In this document: positions 1-5,460 of the stretch, piece after piece
How positions within the stretch are numbered: position 1 is the stretch's first letter
How the letters are laid out: each line of letters opens with the position of its first letter
Assembly: GCA_025361105.1 (NCBI GenBank)
Contig: JANYAW010000389.1
Location: 1-7,332 of the forward strand
DNA length: 7,332 nucleotides
Origin: Rhodocyclaceae bacterium
GTDB taxonomy: Bacteria > Pseudomonadota > Gammaproteobacteria > Burkholderiales > Rhodocyclaceae
Reading direction: 5' to 3'
Made by a program: the position numbers and the translations under genes
The notes under the pieces: generated by a model
What the model was told of the DNA's origin: nothing
Databases searched by the model: none
Seen by the model: the letters and a program-made list of their open reading frames with translations, nothing else

Positions 1-1919
1 CGGTGGTAGCGACAACTTTTTCCATCATCGCCGTGTTTATCCCGATCGCGTTTATGCCCGGCGGCTCGGGCGAATGGTTCCGGCCCTTTGCGTTGACGGT
101 GGCGACATCGGTGCTGGTAAGCCTGTTCATATCATTCACGCTAGACCCGATGCTCTCGGCCTATTGGGGTGATCCACCAGGCCATCATGACGCACCGCGA
201 CGCGGCATTGGCCGTCATTTGCAACGCTTTAATCACTGGTTTGATGCACAGGCCAATGGCTATGGCAAGGTGATTACGTGGGCGCTACATCACCGCCGCT
301 CAATGGTGCTTATTGCTGTGCTGAGCTTTATCTCCGCTGTCGCATTGCAGGCATTGTATGGCGGTTCAAGCTTTCTGCCCAAGTCCGATGGTGGAACCAT
401 TGCGATAGATGTACGTGTACCTTCATCAGCGAGTTTGGGCTATGCAAAACTCAAGGTGGAAGCTGCGGCGAGTTTGGCGCGGACGATGCCGGAAACTGTA
501 ACCACCAATAGCAATGTGAATGCGGGCGGTGGTCGCGTATATATCGACATCGGCAAGAAAAAAGATCGCGCGCGTGACTCGGACTCCATTGCCGCCGAAC
601 TTCGGCAATTGCTTAAGCAACTCGTCGGCGGTGAATTTGTCGTGCTCGATGATTTGAATAGCGGCGTCCGAAAACCGATACAAATCAATTTTTCAGGGCC
701 GGATGCACGGGTGCTGACAGCGATTGCCAACGAATACAAAGAGCGTTTGGCCAAAGTGCCTGGCGCGGTCGATGTCGGGCTTTCCGAGCAAGAACCCAAA
801 GATGAATTACAAATCGAACTCAATCGCGGCTTGGCTAATTCATTGGGCATATCAATGAACGATGCAGCTCAGGCACTGCGCGTCGCCTTCGCCGGGGTTG
901 AAGTCGGTGATTGGGTTGATCCGATTGGTGAATCGCGCGACGTCGCCGTGCGCCTCCATCCTGACGATAGAGTCAGCGGTGAAAATATCGAACACTTGCC
1001 GATTAATGTGAGTGGCACCGGACAAATGGTGCCACTCAATCAAATCGCCACCATCTCGATGGGCAAAGGGCCATCACAAATTCAACATCAAGATGGCAAG
1101 CGGATGATTGCGGTATCAGCCAATGCGCAAGGGCGTTCGGTTGGTGAAGTCAATGCCGATGCAATAAAAATCACTAAACAAATTTCCTTCCCGGCGGGAT
1201 TCGGAGTCGAACTCGCTGGATCTGGACGCGAACAAAAAGAATTGTTCAGCGCGATGCTGACGGCGTTGGCAATGGGCGTTGCCCTGATGTATTTGACCTT
1301 GGTGATTCAGTTCAATTCTTTTACTGCGCCTGTCGCGGTGATGATTTCCTTGCCCCTGTCATTGATTGGTGTGGTGATTAGTTTATTTATGACTGGCGGC
1401 ACCATGAATTTGATGAGCCTGATCGGTGTCATTATGCTAATGGGCTTGGTCGCCAAGAACGCCATCTTGCTGCTCGATTGCGCACGCAAGCGCGAGGCCG
1501 AAGGATATGAGCGCGAAGACGCGTTGATGTATGCCGGACGCCTGCGCCTGCGCCCGATTTTGATGACCACCTTTGCGCTAATTGCGGGGATGTTGCCGGT
1601 CGCGATTGGAACCGGCGAGAGTGCCGAGTTCTATCGCCCATTGGCGGTGGCCATCATCGGTGGCACGATTACTTCAACGATTTTGACCTTGCTCATCGTG
1701 CCAACCTTCTACGACATTATCGAAATCAAACACGATCATGCGCTTGAAAAATTTCATCTGCGTACTGCGCGCTTCGGGAGCGTTTTGGCGGGTGCTTCGA
1801 TAGTAGTCGAGACGGTTTTCTTTTTGTTGCTATTGCGATTTGGCTATCGTATGACACGCGCGTTTTTTGCTTGGATTAACGCACGACGCCTGCGCCGGCA
1901 AGGGTTGGCCAACGCCTGA
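1..1919 (+). CDS. RND (HAE1-type) multidrug efflux permease, C-terminal part, 5' truncated by window edge
   Basis: This is the inner-membrane proton/substrate antiporter of a tripartite efflux pump, working with a periplasmic adaptor and an outer-membrane channel. The open frame (codons from base 3) covers 638 residues against about 1,030-1,050 for the family. It opens inside TM5 (VATTFSIIAVFIPIAFMPG), so the GTG at 3-5 is almost certainly internal and about 430 residues, including the TM4 Asp pair, lie upstream. Visible order: TM5 (2-19), TM6 (29-49, ending TLDPMLSAYW), cytoplasmic linker, TM7 (98-118), second periplasmic porter/docking half (about 120-410), TM8 (414-434), TM9 (441-463), TM10 (466-493), TM11 (515-536), TM12 (545-570). 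TM10 holds GLVAKNAILLLD; its Lys485 matches the conserved proton-relay Lys of AcrB (K940), and RLRPILMT precedes TM11. After TM12 there is a roughly 68-residue tail with another hydrophobic stretch (592-613), unusual for the family. HAE1 is favoured over heavy-metal (HME) pumps from overall motif feel; the substrate is unknown. Confidence 0.93.
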   Translation, partial: VVATTFSIIAVFIPIAFMPGGSGEWFRPFALTVATSVLVSLFISFTLDPMLSAYWGDPPGHHDAPRRGIGRHLQRFNHWFDAQANGYGKVITWALHHRRSMVLIAVLSFISAVALQALYGGSSFLPKSDGGTIAIDVRVPSSASLGYAKLKVEAAASLARTMPETVTTNSNVNAGGGRVYIDIGKKKDRARDSDSIAAELRQLLKQLVGGEFVVLDDLNSGVRKPIQINFSGPDARVLTAIANEYKERLAKVPGAVDVGLSEQEPKDELQIELNRGLANSLGISMNDAAQALRVAFAGVEVGDWVDPIGESRDVAVRLHPDDRVSGENIEHLPINVSGTGQMVPLNQIATISMGKGPSQIQHQDGKRMIAVSANAQGRSVGEVNADAIKITKQISFPAGFGVELAGSGREQKELFSAMLTALAMGVALMYLTLVIQFNSFTAPVAVMISLPLSLIGVVISLFMTGGTMNLMSLIGVIMLMGLVAKNAILLLDCARKREAEGYEREDALMYAGRLRLRPILMTTFALIAGMLPVAIGTGESAEFYRPLAVAIIGGTITSTILTLLIVPTFYDIIEIKHDHALEKFHLRTARFGSVLAGASIVVETVFFLLLLRFGYRMTRAFFAWINARRLRRQGLANA

Positions 1920-1924
1920 TTGAC

Positions 1925-1954
1925 GGCGTGTGGCCAGCACCAACTGGCAAGTTT
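1925..1954. repeat. 30-bp dispersed repeat, copy A (convergent intergenic junction)
   Basis: This block matches 4886-4915 at 27 of 30 positions in the same orientation, with an uninterrupted 13-nt core (cagcaccaactgg, 1935-1947). The three differences are at 1932, 1934 and 1948. Here it contains a short inverted repeat, GCCAG (1933-1937) and CTGGC (1944-1948), around a six-base loop. It lies between the stop of the RND gene (1917-1919) and the stop of the convergent GST gene (1964-1966), so it is untranslated in both. A 5-bp stem without a following T-run is not a convincing intrinsic terminator. It may be a REP-like or other dispersed element, but two copies in one window cannot establish a family. 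Confidence 0.55.
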
Positions 1955-1963
1955 ATGGAAAAT

Positions 1964-2584
1964 TCAGCGAGCGGCGCATGGCCGCGCGGCGATGCGCTCA
2001 TACCACGCAGCCAAGTGCGGCATGCCTTCATCAGCCGGGCGAAATTTCATCAAGCCGCGTGCGAATTCTGTTGCGGCAAATGCAGTGATGTCGGCGATTG
2101 TGAAGCGGTTTCCGGCAACGAATTCATGGCTGGATAATTCGCTATTCAGCCAACGCGCAACACCGCGCATTTTCTCGCCTTGGGAATTGCCGAAGTCGGC
2201 AAATTGCGGTTGCTCCAGCGGCGCGAGTCCGGGGTGCGTATGGCGTATCCAGTTGCCGATTGCACCCAATAAATAAAACTCTACGCGACGATCTGACATC
2301 TCGATGAATGCGCGTTCTTCAAACGTCGTACCCATCAAATTCGGTTCGGGAACCAGACCTTCCAGGTAAGTGCAAATCGCGCGCGTCTCACCCAGCATGC
2401 GACCGTCATCGAGTTCCAACACAGGAATTTTTGCCAAGGGACTTTTGGCCAAAAACTCGGCGCTGTGATGCTGCTGATTGTTCAAATCGACCATCATCAG
2501 TTCGATGTTGGTGATATTTTTCTCGGCCATAAACATCGTCACCCGACGAGGATTTGGCGCACGTGCGGAAGTGTGGAGTTTCAT
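1964..2584 (-). CDS. Glutathione S-transferase family protein (206 aa)
   Basis: Canonical two-domain GST fold, probably a cytosolic glutathione-binding enzyme that conjugates or reduces small electrophiles; substrate unknown. The N-terminal thioredoxin-like domain (1-80) has the family opening KLHTSARAPNPRRVTMFMAE, the cis-proline segment KIPVLELDDG (Pro54) and the gamma-glutamyl-binding ETRAI (Glu66-Thr67, where many family members have Glu-Ser). The all-helical C-terminal domain (about 88-206) has the N-capping box FTIADITAFAA (Thr162, Asp165) and ends in WYERIAARP. Length is normal. The catalytic residue near positions 6-12 cannot be assigned with confidence. The ATG (2582-2584) follows the TAA of the upstream GST gene by only 3 nt. 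No clear Shine-Dalgarno is visible, so translation may depend on coupling to that gene. It is the last gene of the - strand array. It is not a recent duplicate of its GST neighbour: the motifs and length differ clearly. Confidence 0.93.
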   Translation of the reverse strand: MKLHTSARAPNPRRVTMFMAEKNITNIELMMVDLNNQQHHSAEFLAKSPLAKIPVLELDDGRMLGETRAICTYLEGLVPEPNLMGTTFEERAFIEMSDRRVEFYLLGAIGNWIRHTHPGLAPLEQPQFADFGNSQGEKMRGVARWLNSELSSHEFVAGNRFTIADITAFAATEFARGLMKFRPADEGMPHLAAWYERIAARPCAAR

Positions 2585-2587
2585 GAT

Positions 2588-3298
2588 TTAAACGCCGCCA
2601 GTGCGCGACTGCCCGGTTTCCAACATCTTGCGCGCGCCATCGGTGAACTGTTTGGCTTTGGTTTCATCATCGGTGCGCAAATCCAAGGATGATGCCGGCA
2701 TTTCTATGCCTTTGGCAACCGCAGGCCGTGCGCGCAATTGATCTCGCCAGCGCAGCAGGTTGGGCATGTCATCGACCTCAACACCCGACCAGCGATGGGT
2801 GCGCACCCAAGCCCAATTGGCGATGTCGGCGATGGAATAATCACCGGCGAGATATTCGTGATCTTTGAGTCGCGTATCCAGCACCCGAAACAGGCGTCGA
2901 CATTCGCCTTGATAGCGGTCGATGGCGGGCTGAATTTTTTCCGGAAAATAGCGGAAGAAAACGTTGGCTTGCCCCATCATCGGGCCAATGCCGCCCATTT
3001 GAAACATCAGCCATTGCATCACCAGCGAGCGACCTTTGGTATCCGTCGGCATTAGCTTGCCGGTTTTCTCGGCGAGGTAAATTAAGATCGCGCCGGATTC
3101 AAATACCGCAAAATTATCGGCATCGGTATCCACAATTGCGGGGATGCGACCGTTGGGACAAATCGCCAAAAACCAGTCTTCCTTTTGCACGTTTTTGGAC
3201 AACTCGAGCACGTGCATTTCGTAAGGCAGACCGAGTTCTTCCAAAGCGATGGAAGCCTTGTGGCCATTGGGTGTGGCGGCGGTGTAGAGCTTAATCAT
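2588..3298 (-). CDS. Nu-class glutathione transferase / YfcG-YghU-like disulfide-bond oxidoreductase (236 aa)
   Basis: Cytosolic GST-fold protein of the Nu class. Known members bind two glutathiones and have glutathione-dependent disulfide reductase and organic peroxidase activity, with little classical conjugation activity. Sequence support: the N-terminal motif LYTAATPNGHK, whose Thr9 and Asn11 match the catalytic TPN residues of E. coli YfcG; CPNGRIPAIVD with cis-Pro53; FESGAILIYLAEKTG (Glu67-Ser68 binding the gamma-glutamyl group); the class signature QWLMFQMGGIGPMMGQ (95-110); and the C-terminal capping box YSIADIANWAWV (Ser155, Asp158). Oddity: residue 47 is Cys where YfcG has Ser (SPN). 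The roughly 35-residue tail after RARPAVAKG is charged and lacks clear motifs. The ATG at 3296-3298 is preceded by AAAGTGAG, a partial Shine-Dalgarno that overlaps the TGA of the upstream hydrolase gene, 12 bp away. This favours co-transcription and coupled translation with it. Confidence 0.95.
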   Translation of the reverse strand: MIKLYTAATPNGHKASIALEELGLPYEMHVLELSKNVQKEDWFLAICPNGRIPAIVDTDADNFAVFESGAILIYLAEKTGKLMPTDTKGRSLVMQWLMFQMGGIGPMMGQANVFFRYFPEKIQPAIDRYQGECRRLFRVLDTRLKDHEYLAGDYSIADIANWAWVRTHRWSGVEVDDMPNLLRWRDQLRARPAVAKGIEMPASSLDLRTDDETKAKQFTDGARKMLETGQSRTGGV

Positions 3299-3310
3299 TG
3301 CGACTCACTT

Positions 3311-4111
3311 TCAGCTTAGTGTAGCGAGAAATTCTTTGATTGCCTGATTCACTTCAGTCGCGTGCGTCATATTGGCTGCGTGTCCGCCACCAGCAACCAC
3401 GACCAATTTATTGTGCGGAATTTTTTGCGCAACGCTTTGTGCGCGCTCAAGCGGAATTGCCGCGTCGGCATCGCCATGAACAATCAGCGTCGGCGCGGTG
3501 ATTGTGTGTAGCTGTTCGGTGAGATCGTCGCGCGCCACCAAAGTGGCAAAAATCTGATGCAGATTGGCCGGTGTCACTTTCGCCCATTTGGCGCGCCACG
3601 GGGCGCTGACCGCACCAACGAAGCGCTTGCCACCAATGATGTGCTCAAGCATTGCAGCAATTTCTTCGCTCATGCCATGCGTTGCCCAGGCTTCAACGAG
3701 CGCCATATGACCGGGCAAAGTTTCGGGAATTTCAGTGCCGGCTTGGGAGCCAAGCAGCACCAGTCCGCGCACCGCACCAGGATGCTTGAGTGCCACGCGT
3801 AGTGACAAGAATCCGCCTTGCGACATGCCGATAAAAACGGCCTGCTTGATGCCCAGCGAGGCTAGCAGTGCGACCGCATCGTCGGCTGAATCGTAATAAG
3901 AAAATGCGCTGGTCGCATCGCCCGTGCCGCCATGCCCGCGCTCATCCCAAGTGATACAGCGATAGTCGTTTTTGAACGCCGCGATTTGCGCTTCAAACAT
4001 GCTGCAATCCATCAATAATCCATGCGAAAAAATCAGCACGGGTTTGTCTCCGGCAGCTGCGCCGCTGTCGGTGTAGTGAAGGTTTTGGCCGTTAACTTTT
4101 GCGTAGGGCAT
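3311..4111 (-). CDS. Alpha/beta-fold hydrolase (266 aa)
   Basis: Soluble serine hydrolase of the classical alpha/beta fold; substrate not predictable, esterase or enol-lactonase-like chemistry being typical of this type. It starts with YAKVNGQNLHYTDSG, the usual first strands, then FSHGLLMD with the oxyanion-hole HG (30-31), and WDERGHGGTG (55-64) after strand 4. The nucleophile elbow is GMSQGG with Ser97. The acid lies in HGDADAAIP (Asp216 most likely, Asp214 an alternative) and the general base is His244 in GGGHAAN. A lid region (about 130-190, rich in Ala and charged residues) separates the elbow from the acid, as in the family. There is no signal peptide, so it is probably cytoplasmic. 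Length is normal and the triad is complete. The ATG at 4109-4111 has a strong ribosome-binding site. It lies 52 bp after the esterase gene and 12 bp before the Nu-class GST gene. Confidence 0.93.
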   Translation of the reverse strand: MPYAKVNGQNLHYTDSGAAAGDKPVLIFSHGLLMDCSMFEAQIAAFKNDYRCITWDERGHGGTGDATSAFSYYDSADDAVALLASLGIKQAVFIGMSQGGFLSLRVALKHPGAVRGLVLLGSQAGTEIPETLPGHMALVEAWATHGMSEEIAAMLEHIIGGKRFVGAVSAPWRAKWAKVTPANLHQIFATLVARDDLTEQLHTITAPTLIVHGDADAAIPLERAQSVAQKIPHNKLVVVAGGGHAANMTHATEVNQAIKEFLATLS

Positions 4112-4116
4112 GAGCG

Positions 4117-4123
4117 TTCCTTT
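4117..4123 (-). promoter_or_regulatory. Ribosome-binding site of the alpha/beta hydrolase gene
   Basis: On the - strand this reads AAAGGAA, five to six bases upstream of the ATG at 4109-4111. It is the best Shine-Dalgarno match in the array and fixes that start. By contrast, the acetyltransferase, esterase and distal GST genes have little or no recognisable Shine-Dalgarno, so the hydrolase may be translated more independently than its neighbours (inference). Confidence 0.7.
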
Positions 4124-4163
4124 GTCGATGAGTGCTTGGGATATTTCAGTCTAGCCTGTGTCG

Positions 4164-4844
4164 CTATTCAAGCGCCGCAATGCGTTGATTTAGCCAGCGA
4201 CCAATGGCGATGATTTCCTCAATACAAACTGAATGCGGCATTGGGTAAGTATGCCAGTCAACTTTGTAATCACCACGCAGCAGAAAATCCTTCGCGTCAG
4301 TGCCCAAACGCAGCGGCACGACATCGTCATAACTGCCATGCGCGGCAAAGATAGGCGTGCTGCGATTAGCCACGCTGCGCTCTGCTTCGACCAAGGTGGG
4401 CGAAGGCAGGTAACACGACAAGGCGATGATGCCTGCCAGCTTTTCCGGATGCGTCAGCCCTGTGCTGTAAGCCATCGCACCGCCTTGCGAGAATCCGGCG
4501 AGGACAATATTTTCGCTGGGAATGCCGCGTGCATTTTCAGTTTTGATCAGTGCACGCACGATGTCGCGCGAACTTCGGATGCCTGCTTCATCAACATCGC
4601 GTTGACCACCGCCCAAAGACAAAATGTCGTACCAAGCGCGCATCACGTAGCCGTTGTTGCAAGTCACCGGCATCATCGGCGCATGTGGAAAAATAAAGCG
4701 TACTGCGGCGGTTGGCAATAGGCCAAGCTCTGGAACTACCGAGACGAAATCGTTGCCGTCAGCACCCAAGCCATGCAGCCAAATCACCGCGTGCGTTGGG
4801 TTTGGTGCAGTTACTAATTCAATAGGTGGGTCGAGTTGGTTCAT
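4164..4844 (-). CDS. Phospholipase/carboxylesterase-family serine hydrolase (226 aa)
   Basis: Member of the small carboxylesterase/acyl-protein-thioesterase-like family (esterase II type), which hydrolyses short to medium acyl esters in the cytoplasm. Visible motifs in order: AVIWLHGLGADGNDF (19-33) with the oxyanion-hole LHGLGADG; FIFPHAPMMPVTCNNG (50-65), with the family hallmark PHAP and NGY; MRAWYDI (68-74); the nucleophile elbow GFSQGGAMA (Ser119); FAAHGSYDDVVP (acid Asp173); and YPMPHSVCIEEI with His204. The triad is complete and the length is typical (about 215-225). No signal peptide is seen. The ATG (4842-4844) fits the family start, but the leader is very AT-rich and lacks an obvious Shine-Dalgarno. 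It lies 25 bp downstream of the acetyltransferase gene and 52 bp upstream of a second, only distantly related alpha/beta hydrolase gene. Confidence 0.95.
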   Translation of the reverse strand: MNQLDPPIELVTAPNPTHAVIWLHGLGADGNDFVSVVPELGLLPTAAVRFIFPHAPMMPVTCNNGYVMRAWYDILSLGGGQRDVDEAGIRSSRDIVRALIKTENARGIPSENIVLAGFSQGGAMAYSTGLTHPEKLAGIIALSCYLPSPTLVEAERSVANRSTPIFAAHGSYDDVVPLRLGTDAKDFLLRGDYKVDWHTYPMPHSVCIEEIIAIGRWLNQRIAALE

Positions 4845-4869
4845 GGTCTAATTTCTGAAAATGATTAAA

Positions 4870-5460
4870 TTATTTTGTATGCGAGGGCGTGTCGTCAGCA
4901 CCAACTGGTAAGTTTTTCCATTCGGGTGCGAGCAGGGCATATTGACCAGAATCGATGAATTCGCCCGCGTCGAAATAGCTTTGTCGTTGTGTGCCTTCAT
5001 GTGTAAAACCGAGGCGCAGCACGGCGTTGGCAGAGGGATTATTTCGCGGATCGATTACGGCGTAAAGTCGATGCAATTTCAACTCGCCGAATGCGTGATT
5101 GATTAAAGCTGTCACCGCTTCGCTGGCATAACCGGCACCCCAAAAATCACGCCCGAGTGCATAGCCGATTTCGGCGTTGCGATGGATTTGGTCGATACGG
5201 AATAAAACGCAAGTGCCAATGACTGCGTTGCTGTCTTTGTTCAGGATGACAAATTGCTCTGTCAAACCAGCAGCGATATCTCCTGCCCGGCGATTGAACC
5301 ATGTCAGCGCATGATCCATATCCGGCCAGCGTACCGGCGCGCAATAGCGGCCAACCTCAGGGTTGTCGTAACAGGCGAACACGGCTGCCAAATCGCTCTC
5401 CAGCAGCGGGCGAATCAATAGGCGCTCAGTTTCCAAACTGGTTTGTAAAGTTGTACTCAA
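4870..5460 (-). CDS. GNAT-family N-acetyltransferase, RimJ/RimL type (196 aa), TTG start
   Basis: Transfers acetyl from acetyl-CoA to an amino group; RimJ/RimL relatives modify protein N-termini or small amines, and the target here is unknown. The protein opens with LETERLLIRPLLESD (9-23), the usual first strand. The acetyl-CoA site is AEIGYALGRDFWGAGYASEA (96-115; pyrophosphate loop around Arg104 to Gly110). It is followed by HRLYAVIDPRNNPSANAVLRLGF (130-152), with the conserved Asn-x-x-Ser-x-x-x-x-x-x-x-Gly-Phe arrangement. The usual end of the fold is near YALLAPEW (174-181). The 15 residues after that (182-196) are extra, and much of that tail is encoded by repeat copy B. The start is TTG at 5458-5460: the next in-frame Met (48) would remove the conserved first strand. 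Its TTG shares the bases TTGA with the stop of the upstream peptidase gene, indicating translational coupling. The Shine-Dalgarno is weak (AAAGAAAA). Confidence 0.92.
   Translation of the reverse strand: MSTTLQTSLETERLLIRPLLESDLAAVFACYDNPEVGRYCAPVRWPDMDHALTWFNRRAGDIAAGLTEQFVILNKDSNAVIGTCVLFRIDQIHRNAEIGYALGRDFWGAGYASEAVTALINHAFGELKLHRLYAVIDPRNNPSANAVLRLGFTHEGTQRQSYFDAGEFIDSGQYALLAPEWKNLPVGADDTPSHTK
4886..4915. repeat. 30-bp dispersed repeat, copy B (inside the 3' end of the GNAT gene)
   Basis: Direct-orientation partner of 1925-1954 with 27 of 30 matches. The invariant core cagcaccaactgg is at 4896-4908. It overlaps codons 182-192 of the acetyltransferase (KNLPVGADDTP). Two of the three differences from copy A fall on stem positions of that copy's inverted repeat, leaving only CAG/CTG as Watson-Crick pairs here; the other two pairs become G-T wobbles on the + strand. 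Copy A, read on the - strand in the corresponding frame, would give the similar peptide NLPVGAGHTPS, though that frame is not part of any gene there. Confidence 0.55.

Noticed and set aside
3..5. GTG as the real start of the RND gene
   Set aside because: The protein begins in the middle of TM5 of a family with 12 helices, and the frame is open to the first complete codon, so the gene runs in from upstream.
1920..1925. TTGACG resembling a -35 box
   Set aside because: No suitable -10 follows at the right spacing, and the next gene on this strand is only an antisense shadow.
1933..1948. GCCAG/CTGGC hairpin as an intrinsic terminator for the convergent genes
   Set aside because: The stem has only 5 pairs and no T-run follows on either strand. 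I kept it as part of the repeat only.
1920..2276. A + strand open frame starting with TTG directly after the RND stop
   Set aside because: It lies almost wholly antisense to a well-supported GST gene, has no recognisable domain and no ribosome-binding site, and reads as a shadow frame.
1964..3298. The two GST genes as a recent tandem duplication
   Set aside because: They share only the general fold motifs (cis-Pro loop, E-S/T-x, ADI capping box). Class signatures, length and the catalytic region differ, pointing to separate subfamilies.
4233..4721. 162-codon + strand open frame
   Set aside because: Fully antisense to the carboxylesterase, whose catalytic motifs are all intact; the predicted peptide has no domain-like pattern.
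3311..4844. The two hydrolases as duplicates of each other
   Set aside because: The elbow motifs are GMSQGG and GFSQGG, but the PHAP/NGY hallmark and lack of a long lid in the esterase, and the WDERGHG segment in the hydrolase, place them in distinct families.
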